Positions 1-5,430 of a stretch of 5,478 bases of DNA are shown here, one piece after another. Position 1 is the first letter of the stretch. Each line of letters starts with the position of its first letter. The notes beneath the pieces were generated by a model, which saw only the letters and a program-made list of their open reading frames with translations, was not told the DNA's origin and searched no databases. Source of the stretch: Archaeoglobaceae archaeon (GTDB lineage Archaea; Halobacteriota; Archaeoglobi; Archaeoglobales; JdFR-42); assembly GCA_015523685.1 (NCBI GenBank), contig WAJW01000225.1, positions 1 through 5,478 on the forward strand. The letters run 5' to 3'. The position numbers and the translations under genes were made by a program.

Positions 1-94
1 CTGCCGAATATAAGTCTGTTATAAGATGAAGCGAACCTGATGCAGATATTTCCATGATTCCTTCCAAAAACTGCAGTACCGGACAGACACTCAT
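1..94 (-). CDS. Possible N-terminal part of an unrecognised divergent gene (runs off left edge)
   Basis: On the minus strand an open frame starts at ATG 94-92, with a second in-frame ATG at 55-53, and has no stop before the left edge. From the first ATG it reads MSVCPVLQFLEGIMEISASG and then SLHLITDLYSA. A purine-rich GGAAGG lies just before the second ATG, so that start may be the better one. An in-frame stop at 124-122 bounds the frame upstream. I do not recognise the protein. The HLITDLY stretch weakly recalls the N-terminus of SpeD-type AdoMet decarboxylases, but this is too short to assign. A frame of about 31 codons stays open by chance fairly often, so the main support is its protein-like composition and its divergent position facing a clear promoter region. 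Confidence 0.3.
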   Translation of the reverse strand, partial: MSVCPVLQFLEGIMEISASGSLHLITDLYSA

Positions 95-163
95 AGCCGA
101 ATCTGGCCGGCCTTTCAGCTTTCAAACACTAAAATTAATGTGAAATTATCCAACGCCCGGTGA

Positions 164-180
164 TACATTTCGAAAATGTA
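164..180. promoter_or_regulatory. Inverted repeat 1, candidate operator over the BRE
   Basis: TACATTT and AAATGTA form a perfect 7-bp inverted repeat around a 3-base centre (CGA). It overlaps a BRE-like GAAAAT (172-177) and directly abuts a second inverted repeat. Its right half-site AAATGT (174-179) recurs at 185-190, 11 bp away or about one helical turn, so a protein could bind both on the same DNA face. Position over the basal promoter suggests repression of the downstream molybdoenzyme operon. The regulator is unknown. Confidence 0.5.
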
Positions 181-188
181 ATATAAAT
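172..188 (+). promoter_or_regulatory. Archaeal BRE/TATA promoter of the molybdoenzyme operon
   Basis: A purine-rich GAAAAT (172-177, fits the RNWAAW BRE pattern) is followed by ATATAAAT (181-188). With the usual spacing, transcription would start near 208-214, giving a leader of roughly 5-11 bases before ATG 219. This agrees with the weak ribosome site (GGGG at 208-211). An alternative TATA-like TTTATAT at 194-200 would place the start at or beyond the ATG, that is, a leaderless mRNA. Confidence 0.5.
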
Positions 189-200
189 GTTCATTTATAT
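181..200. promoter_or_regulatory. Inverted repeat 2, candidate operator over the TATA box
   Basis: ATATAAATG and CATTTATAT form a perfect 9-bp inverted repeat separated by TT. It contains the TATA-like element ATATAAAT (181-188) and, because it is palindromic, a TATA-like element on the other strand too. Part of the symmetry may come from AT-rich TATA sequence, but 9-bp perfect arms directly beside another inverted repeat are more than a TATA box needs. A dimeric regulator bound here would block TBP/TFB. Confidence 0.5.
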
Positions 201-218
201 CAACTTTGGGGAATAATT

Positions 219-2828
219 ATGGATATGTCGAGGAGGGATTTTATAAAAAAAGTCGGACTGCTTTCGGCAATTGCAGCGGTCAATGCAGAGATACCCGTAA
301 TCGCTCAGGAAGCTGGAAAATCTCGTGGAAGCTACAATCCGGGCGAAACAAGATATTTCAGGTCAACGTGCAAGATGTGCGTGAACTTCTGTGGTATAAA
401 GGTGAAGCTCCAGGATGGCGTACTGAGAGCCGTATACCCTGATGAAAATAGAGCCCTGTATTACAACCGGGGCAACTGTCCTAAAGGGATTTCCGGGATA
501 TGGAACACATACAACCCCTACAGAATCAAAAAACCTCTGAAAAGGACAAATCCAGAGAAAGGCCCAGACGTAGACCCGGGATGGGTTGAGATAAGCTGGG
601 ATGAGGCACTGGATATAGTTGCGGATAAACTCAGGAAAATCAGGCAGGATGACCCCAGGAAGCTTATCTGGCACCATGGACATGGCAAGTATCTCATTGA
701 CGATAACTGGATGAAGGCCTTCACATCAGCTTTCGGAACACCGAATATGATCCACAGAACAACTGTGTGTGAGGCAGCAAAACATGTTGCAGATGAGCTC
801 ACATGGGGTGGCCATGAGCCTTTACCGGATCTTGAATACTGCAACTACCTGATAAACATGGGAGGAAATTATTTCGAGGCTGAACAGTGGGCAAGGTGGC
901 TTGATCATGCCACAGTGGAGGCGAGAGAAAGAGGAATGAAGTTGATCGCTGTTGAACCAAGATTGAGCAATCTCGCTGGAAAGGCCGATGAGTGGATTCC
1001 TGTCAGACCTGGAAAAGACATCCTATTCCTTCTGGCCATGGCAAATGTTCTCATCGAGAACAACCATATCGACAGGGAATTTCTGAAGGAGTACACAAAT
1101 GCAACATTTCTTGTTGGAGAGGACGGGAAATTTCTAAGAGATAGAAATGGGGAACCCCTTGTCTGGGACACTGCAACAGACTCGACACGCCCTTACATTA
1201 AAGGAGTAGTTCCAGCCCTTGAAGGGGAATACAGTGTCAATGGCCAGAGATACAGAACCGCTTTCCAGGTTTTAAAAGATTACATCAAAGGAATAACACC
1301 TGAAGGCGTTTCTGAAGAATGTGGTGTTCCCGCAGAGACCATAAGGAGGATTGCAACAGAATTCGGAGAAAACGCCAGGATAGGCTCAACAATAGAGATT
1401 GAGGGTGTAAAACTCAGATACAGGCCCGTCTGCCTTCATACCTTCAGAGGTATCACCGCAAGGGAATATGGGGTTCAGAACAACAGGGCAAGGCTCATCG
1501 TCATGATGCTCGTCGGGGCGATCGATGCGGTTGGAGGATACCTCCTCCATCATCCCGGGAAAACCTCCTACATGGAACCCTCAAGATGTGAGTATCCACC
1601 GAGCAGAATTGATCTAAAAAAGAGCGTGTTTCTCCCCCATGCAAGCCATGATGTATCCCAGCAGGTTATGGAGACGATGCACAATCCTGAAAGGTACGGT
1701 ATTGATTATCAGCCTGAGATGCAGATATTTTTCGCGACAAATCGTCCATTTTCCACTTCACACACGGAAAGACAGTTTGAAATTCTGAAAAAGACATTCA
1801 ACGTCGCCATAGAGATACTCATGACCGAGACCGCCTGGTATGCAGATATAGTTTTTCCGGACAGAACGTATCTCGAGGCCTACGGATACAAAGGGGGGAG
1901 ATGGACACCCCATTCCAGACATCACACCCTCCATTACCCCATAGTCAACACATTTAGCATCCCTTATCAGAATCTGGAGATAATGTTCGAGCTGGCAAGA
2001 AGGGCAGGGTTTTACGATGAATTCCTGGAAAAGATCAACGAGAAATTCAAATTGAAGGACCCGGTTTTTGAAAAAGGGAAAACCTATGATGCCAGATCTG
2101 CTTTTGACATAATATGGAGGAACAGAACAGGCCAGTCCATAGATCAGGGAATGAAAAATGGCTTTTATGGAGAACTGGTGGGGGTGGAGGAGAGATATCT
2201 TGAGGGTGCTGAGACAAAATTCAGAGGGCCGGGAAAACCAAAAATGCACCTGTACTGTGAGGAGCTTATACATACAAAGGATAGAGTCCTCGAGCTCACC
2301 AGAGAGAACGACAATATAAGAGGTGTGTTTGAGGAATGGTATGAAGATGGAGATGTTGAAGGGAGGATAGAGATCAATCTTTCACCAATTCCGAGGAAAG
2401 AGCATGCATATCCCACACCTCACAGAAAAGCAAGCGGGTATCCCTTCTACCTGATAACATTCAAGAGGATGTACAGAACCCAGAGTGGATTCTGCAACGC
2501 AAACCCCATTCTCAATCAGGTCTCCCACGATTCTGGTTTCAATGACGTATGGATTCACAGTGAGACAGCCAGAGAGCTCGGGGTATGGAATGGAGATGTG
2601 GTAATAGTGGAATCCAGAATTGGCAAATTGAAAGGGATTGTCAGGGTAACAGAGGGCATAAGACCGGACACCGTGGGGATATCCTATTCCTATGGTCACT
2701 GGAGCCCGGGATATCCTGAATGGGCAAGGAAGGGTAGCTGGGTTAACAGAATACTTGAGTACCATCCGGATATGGTGGGTGGGATGAACAGCTTCAACGA
2801 CACCAGAGTGAAGGTTTACAGAGCGTGA
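219..2828 (+). CDS. Molybdopterin oxidoreductase catalytic subunit (DMSO reductase family, Psr/Phs/Ttr/Arr-like), Tat-exported
   Basis: This 869-residue protein is the catalytic subunit of a complex iron-sulfur molybdoenzyme. Residues 4-9 (SRRDFI) are a twin-arginine motif, followed by a hydrophobic stretch and a likely cleavage near residue 29. Cys51, Cys54, Cys58 and Cys87 (CX2CX3CX28C) bind a [4Fe-4S] cluster. Lys89 in CPKG is the conserved residue between cluster and pterin. Cys184 in TTVCEAAK sits where the molybdenum ligand is expected. Residues 242-265 (AVEPRLSN to PVRPGKD) and 741-869 fit the two molybdopterin-dinucleotide binding regions. Length matches arsenate, polysulfide and thiosulfate reductase catalytic subunits. 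It acts outside the cell membrane. The substrate cannot be settled: sulfur oxyanions or polysulfide, arsenate/arsenite, or an organic substrate such as phenylacetyl-CoA all remain possible. Start ATG 219 is used; ATG 225 (MSRRDF) is equally compatible. First gene of the operon, 10 bases before the Fe-S subunit. Confidence 0.93.
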   Translation: MDMSRRDFIKKVGLLSAIAAVNAEIPVIAQEAGKSRGSYNPGETRYFRSTCKMCVNFCGIKVKLQDGVLRAVYPDENRALYYNRGNCPKGISGIWNTYNPYRIKKPLKRTNPEKGPDVDPGWVEISWDEALDIVADKLRKIRQDDPRKLIWHHGHGKYLIDDNWMKAFTSAFGTPNMIHRTTVCEAAKHVADELTWGGHEPLPDLEYCNYLINMGGNYFEAEQWARWLDHATVEARERGMKLIAVEPRLSNLAGKADEWIPVRPGKDILFLLAMANVLIENNHIDREFLKEYTNATFLVGEDGKFLRDRNGEPLVWDTATDSTRPYIKGVVPALEGEYSVNGQRYRTAFQVLKDYIKGITPEGVSEECGVPAETIRRIATEFGENARIGSTIEIEGVKLRYRPVCLHTFRGITAREYGVQNNRARLIVMMLVGAIDAVGGYLLHHPGKTSYMEPSRCEYPPSRIDLKKSVFLPHASHDVSQQVMETMHNPERYGIDYQPEMQIFFATNRPFSTSHTERQFEILKKTFNVAIEILMTETAWYADIVFPDRTYLEAYGYKGGRWTPHSRHHTLHYPIVNTFSIPYQNLEIMFELARRAGFYDEFLEKINEKFKLKDPVFEKGKTYDARSAFDIIWRNRTGQSIDQGMKNGFYGELVGVEERYLEGAETKFRGPGKPKMHLYCEELIHTKDRVLELTRENDNIRGVFEEWYEDGDVEGRIEINLSPIPRKEHAYPTPHRKASGYPFYLITFKRMYRTQSGFCNANPILNQVSHDSGFNDVWIHSETARELGVWNGDVVIVESRIGKLKGIVRVTEGIRPDTVGISYSYGHWSPGYPEWARKGSWVNRILEYHPDMVGGMNSFNDTRVKVYRA

Positions 2829-2834
2829 GGTGAT
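2829..2834 (+). promoter_or_regulatory. Ribosome binding site fixing the Fe-S subunit start at 2839
   Basis: GGTGAT, within GAGGTGAT at 2827-2834, is a strong archaeal Shine-Dalgarno sequence with a 4-base spacer to ATG 2839. The upstream in-frame GTG at 2830 lies inside this site and so is an unlikely start. Confidence 0.75.
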
Positions 2835-2838
2835 TGTT

Positions 2839-3528
2839 ATGGTTAAATTCGTCAGAGTTATTGATACAACAAGATGTATCGGCTGTAGATCATGCGTCGC
2901 TGCCTGCATGAACGAGAATCACTACGTGCCGGGAAACCCGTGGAATTTCCTGATGGAATACGAGCTGGGAAAGTATCCCGAGGTGAGCAGAATCTTCGTT
3001 CCGATGAACTGCATGCACTGCGAAGACCCTCCGTGCAAAAGAGCCTGTGATGAGATAGGAGTTCATGCCATATCCAAAAACGAGTATGGCGTGGTTCTTT
3101 ACGATTATGAAAAGTGCATCGGATGCAGATACTGCATTGCGGTCTGTCCATACGGCATCCCGCAGTACATAGATAAAATAGAGAACTTATTTCCGGGAGA
3201 GAGCAAGACTCCATATGAAGAGATACCAGATGAGAACAGGCACTGGACCCACAGGAAGAGACCAAAAACAACTGAAAAATGCACTTTCTGCTGGCACAGG
3301 ATTGAAAAGGCAATAAAGGATGGAAACATGCACCTCATAGGTAAGGTACAGGAATACACACCCGCATGTGATGTTGTCTGCCCTGTAAGAGCCAGACACT
3401 TTGGAGATCTGGACGATCCTGAAAGTGATGTCTCGAAGATTCTGGCAGAAAAGAGGGGAACTCAGTTGAAGAAGGAGTTCGGGACAAGGCCACAGGTTTA
3501 CTACATTCTCCAGGGTGGTGATTACTGA
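2839..3528 (+). CDS. Four-cluster [4Fe-4S] electron-transfer subunit (DmsB/PhsB/NrfC-like)
   Basis: This is the B subunit that passes electrons between the molybdoenzyme and its redox partner. The 229-residue protein has exactly 16 cysteines in four clusters' worth of motifs: C13/C16/C19/C23, C58/C61/C66/C70, C93/C96/C99/C103 and C148/C151/C177/C181. Each pattern is complete, so all four centres should be [4Fe-4S]. No site has the Trp or missing Cys seen in some nitrate reductase beta subunits. Length and spacing match PhsB/TtrB/ArrB-type proteins. There is no signal peptide: cluster one begins at residue 13, so export would be by riding on the Tat signal of the catalytic subunit. ATG 2839 is chosen over GTG 2830 because the ribosome site covers the GTG. 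The stop overlaps the next start in TGATG, implying translational coupling to the small peptide gene. Confidence 0.93.
   Translation: MVKFVRVIDTTRCIGCRSCVAACMNENHYVPGNPWNFLMEYELGKYPEVSRIFVPMNCMHCEDPPCKRACDEIGVHAISKNEYGVVLYDYEKCIGCRYCIAVCPYGIPQYIDKIENLFPGESKTPYEEIPDENRHWTHRKRPKTTEKCTFCWHRIEKAIKDGNMHLIGKVQEYTPACDVVCPVRARHFGDLDDPESDVSKILAEKRGTQLKKEFGTRPQVYYILQGGDY
3517..3522 (+). promoter_or_regulatory. Ribosome binding site for the 26-residue peptide
   Basis: GGTGAT lies 5 bases before ATG 3528, inside the last codons of the Fe-S subunit gene. It is the same type and spacing as the site before that subunit, which argues the short frame is translated. Confidence 0.6.
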
Positions 3529-3608
3529 TGAGGACAGTGTTGCTGATTCTCTCGGTTATTGCGGTTGCAATGGTTGTTCTGGGCATATTCTTTGCAGGAG
3601 GTGAATGA
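3528..3608 (+). CDS. 26-residue single-helix membrane peptide
   Basis: The frame encodes 26 residues: MRTV, a hydrophobic stretch of about 18-20 residues (LLILSVIAVAMVVLGIFF), then AGGE. It is a candidate one-pass membrane micropeptide, with Arg2 suggesting the N-terminus inside. It has a good Shine-Dalgarno site, its start overlaps the Fe-S subunit stop (TGATG), and it fills the gap between two operon genes exactly. The next gene starts 3 bases later in the same frame. It may be a small anchor or assembly subunit, comparable in size, not in sequence, to CydX-type oxidase peptides. Alternatively it is a duplicated or decayed signal peptide: it resembles the lipoprotein's own N-terminus, with FAGG where the lipobox has IAGC, so it lacks the lipidated cysteine. 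I know of no named family for it. Confidence 0.6.
   Translation: MRTVLLILSVIAVAMVVLGIFFAGGE
3596..3604 (+). promoter_or_regulatory. Ribosome binding site for the cytochrome lipoprotein
   Basis: AGGAGGTGA is a near-perfect Shine-Dalgarno sequence ending 7 bases before ATG 3612. It lies within the last codons of the 26-residue peptide and is the strongest ribosome site in the operon, so the lipoprotein can be initiated on its own. Confidence 0.75.
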
Positions 3609-3611
3609 ACC

Positions 3612-4031
3612 ATGAAGAAACTGCTGGCCATTCTTGCTCTGATCTCTGTTATTTTCATTGCAGGATGCGTCCAGTCGGGGGAGCAGAAAAGCGCTGGCGA
3701 AAAACAGATCAATCCAGCACCAGCAGAGGTGCAGATTAAAGAGACTGCCAATCTGAGAAAAATAGCCGAAAAAATCAGGAACGGTGAGATAGATGTGGGT
3801 GATGACTATACAATGTCCCTCTATGGCAGATACCACACAATCCATAACAAAGTTCTGGGTCTTGACTGTTCCACATGCCATATAGGTGGTTACGCAGACG
3901 ACTTTCTTTATCTGAGGAAGTACAAGCTTCCTGTGAGGGGAGCTCCCGGGGTAGTGGACAGAGGGGTCTGTCTTGGATGCCACAAAGCTGGAGGGCCCGC
4001 ATTTGAGCTTTATGGCACCGCAGACGAATAG
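3612..4031 (+). CDS. Diheme c-type cytochrome lipoprotein
   Basis: This 139-residue protein has a classic lipoprotein signal: MKK, a hydrophobic core, and the lipobox IAGC with Cys19 as the predicted lipidated residue. A polar linker (about 20-60) follows. Two covalent heme sites, CSTCH (86-90) and CLGCH (120-124), mark a c-type cytochrome. The only other histidines are His75 and His78 in RYHTIHNK, so the four His could give both hemes bis-His ligation, though Met68 cannot be excluded as a ligand. It would be held on the outer face of the membrane and exchange electrons with the molybdoenzyme's Fe-S subunit, taking a role more often filled by an NrfD-type membrane subunit or a quinol-oxidising cytochrome. 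Heme attachment needs a cytochrome c maturation system, which is not in the window. I cannot name a specific family. Confidence 0.87.
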   Translation: MKKLLAILALISVIFIAGCVQSGEQKSAGEKQINPAPAEVQIKETANLRKIAEKIRNGEIDVGDDYTMSLYGRYHTIHNKVLGLDCSTCHIGGYADDFLYLRKYKLPVRGAPGVVDRGVCLGCHKAGGPAFELYGTADE

Positions 4032-4052
4032 TTCATATCAAGAGGTAAGATA

Positions 4053-4724
4053 ATGGATGGGTATACGGAATACAAAATCTCTGAAGCAAGATGCAGGATA
4101 TACTGGTTTCTTGCGGGATTCTACATGGAAAAACCCGATGCAAAATTTATTGCCGGACTTAAAACCATCCTTGAAAACGTCCGATCTGAACTTCATTATA
4201 CCAGCGGTTTTGCAGGGATCAGAGATGCCATAGAGGAAGATAACCCCCACCAACTTTCCCAGAGACTTTCAGTGGAGTTCACAAGGCTGTTCAGGGGGAT
4301 TAAAAGGGGATACGGGCCTCCACCTCCGTATGAGTCTGTGTATCGTGAGGGCAGATTAATGGGTGAAACAGCGGTCAGAGTAATGAAGTTCTACGAAAAG
4401 GCTGGATTCGGGATCATTGATGAAGAGGCCGGACCTCAGGACTACATAGGTACAGAACTGAAGTTTATGTCACTGTTATGCCTTCAGGAAAGCGGGGCAT
4501 GGAAAAGGGGCAACAGGCAGAATGCTTTCAGGATTATCAATCTGGAGAAAGATTTCCTCGAACATCACATTCTCACGTGGGTTCCGGAATTCTGCTCCTT
4601 GATTCGGAGAGAAACAAGAGAGAAGTTCTATGAAGGGGTTGCAGAACTCACCTGTGATTTTCTCGAAACCGACTGCGAATACATAAAAAGAGTTTCTGCA
4701 GACAAAACCCTCAGTACTCCATGA
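4053..4724 (+). CDS. TorD/DmsD/NarJ-family molybdoenzyme chaperone
   Basis: This is a cytoplasmic redox-enzyme maturation protein that would bind the Tat signal of the catalytic subunit and keep it export-incompetent until the molybdenum cofactor is inserted. The 223-residue, mostly helical sequence carries family hallmarks: EFTRLFRG (75-82), PPPPYESVY (89-97), PQDYIGTELKFMSLL (128-142) and FLEHHILTWVPEFC (168-181). Length is normal for the family. As I recall, Archaeoglobus fulgidus has TorD-like proteins of known structure next to molybdoenzyme genes, which fits this setting. The start ATG 4053 has a ribosome site GAGGT at 4042-4046 with a 6-base spacer, and lies 21 bases after the cytochrome gene. 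It is the last gene of the operon; its end overlaps the convergent minus-strand gene by 14 bp. Confidence 0.9.
   Translation: MDGYTEYKISEARCRIYWFLAGFYMEKPDAKFIAGLKTILENVRSELHYTSGFAGIRDAIEEDNPHQLSQRLSVEFTRLFRGIKRGYGPPPPYESVYREGRLMGETAVRVMKFYEKAGFGIIDEEAGPQDYIGTELKFMSLLCLQESGAWKRGNRQNAFRIINLEKDFLEHHILTWVPEFCSLIRRETREKFYEGVAELTCDFLETDCEYIKRVSADKTLSTP
4685..4707 (-). terminator. Weak T-rich terminator candidate of the minus-strand gene
   Basis: Read on the minus strand, just past the stop at 4713-4711, there is TTTT (4707-4704) and then TTTTT (4689-4685). These short T tracts lie inside the chaperone coding region and could end the minus-strand transcript. The signal is modest. Confidence 0.2.
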
Positions 4725-5430
4725 TTCCCCTTATGTTCTTTATTTTTTCCATGGCTATGGATATGGTCAGCGCCAGAATGATTGCCATCATCGAGGATAT
4801 CACGTGAAGCAGATCCTGGAATCCATGGGCCACTATATACAGGTACATGTTTTCCTGAATATCGGCTATTCTTCCGAGAATTATGACAAAATTTAAGAGC
4901 ATGGCAGAGACCGCAAATAGAGAAAGAGATATCATCGTAAACCCGGATTCCTGAAATATCCTGGCGGAATCATAAATCAGGGCGACGGTAAGAATTAGAG
5001 TGGGGATGAAAAGGATGGAAACCACAGGTATCTCATATGAAGGGTCCCAGTCACTGGTTGTTTTCATGGATGTTACCAGAGAAAGAACCAGAAGTGCGAT
5101 GATGAAAGTGAACAGAATCCATCTGCTTTCCACATTTTTCAGACCGCTGACAGAGAAGACGATGGATCTGGTTCCCAGATAAAGAAGCAATATGCCCAGA
5201 AGCCCTGCGTAGATGTGAAAATAGTGGAAGAAATCGTGCCAGATTGGTTCAAAGAAATGTTCTGTCACCTCACCGAATCCAACAAACCCATTGAAAAGAA
5301 CACCAAATGATATGCAGTTCCACCCCCTTACTCCCGAATCCCTGGTAGCTGTTACGATTATCCAGGCTGAAAAAGATGAGAGCAGGAAATTCATGATACC
5401 TGAGTAGTAGTGAACGTATATTTCGTTCAT
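4711..5430 (-). CDS. Seven-helix membrane protein with histidine-rich outer face, family unknown
   Basis: The 239-residue protein has about seven hydrophobic helices (near 11-27, 36-52, 71-87, 103-120, 135-153, 164-186, 206-227). Basic residues fall in the loops after helices 1, 3 and 5 and in the C-terminal tail (MEKIKNIRG), predicting N-outside, C-inside. All seven histidines (7, 58, 65, 69, 72, 202, 209) then fall at or near the outer face, including EHFFEPIWHDFFHYFH (57-72) and HGFQDLLH (202-209). This could be a metal or heme site, or a sensor-like domain. I do not recognise the family and find no kinase or transporter motif. ATG 5430 has a poor ribosome site; a TATA-like ATAAAAGAT at 5460-5452 could drive leaderless expression. 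But the frame stays open to base 5478, so the true start may lie beyond the window. Its link to the molybdoenzyme operon is positional only. Confidence 0.8.
   Translation of the reverse strand: MNEIYVHYYSGIMNFLLSSFSAWIIVTATRDSGVRGWNCISFGVLFNGFVGFGEVTEHFFEPIWHDFFHYFHIYAGLLGILLLYLGTRSIVFSVSGLKNVESRWILFTFIIALLVLSLVTSMKTTSDWDPSYEIPVVSILFIPTLILTVALIYDSARIFQESGFTMISLSLFAVSAMLLNFVIILGRIADIQENMYLYIVAHGFQDLLHVISSMMAIILALTISIAMEKIKNIRGIMEY
4731..4748 (+). terminator. T-rich archaeal terminator candidate of the operon
   Basis: Seven bases after the chaperone stop the plus strand reads TTATGTTCTTTATTTTTT. Oligo-T tracts such as this commonly end archaeal transcripts without a hairpin. It lies inside the 3' end of the convergent membrane-protein gene. 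Confidence 0.45.

Noticed and set aside
3..29. Plus-strand frame ending at TGA 27-29 (AEYKSVIR) as the tail of an upstream gene
   Set aside because: Eight codons are too few to support anything, and no terminator-like T tract follows.
105..112. GGCCGGCC palindrome upstream of the operon
   Set aside because: Only 8 bp with no flanking symmetry and no T tract; it lies away from the promoter elements and may be within the coding part or 5' region of the divergent frame.
231..239. AGGAGGGAT, a strong Shine-Dalgarno-like sequence inside the first codons of the catalytic subunit
   Set aside because: It is produced by the AGG AGG GAT codons of the twin-arginine motif, and no start codon in any useful frame follows at proper spacing.
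206..442. Overlapping 78-codon frame (TTG start) at the 5' end of the catalytic gene
   Set aside because: It is out of frame with a gene that has a clear Tat signal and Fe-S motif over the same bases; its translation shows no recognisable domain.
1718..1730. 13-base sequence GATGCAGATATTT repeated at 39-51
   Set aside because: A single shared 13-mer is not surprising by chance in about 5.5 kb, and the flanks do not extend the match.
1758..2273. Long minus-strand frame (171 codons) inside the catalytic gene
   Set aside because: Antisense shadow of conserved molybdoenzyme coding sequence, without start signals or domain features.
3606..3608. TGA as a selenocysteine or readthrough codon joining the micropeptide to the cytochrome
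   Set aside because: The lipoprotein has its own strong ribosome site and a complete signal peptide; fusion would bury the signal, and no selenocysteine element is apparent.
5000..5182. Plus-strand 60-codon frame opposite the membrane-protein gene
   Set aside because: No good ribosome site and no recognisable motif; it lies antisense to a gene with consistent transmembrane pattern.
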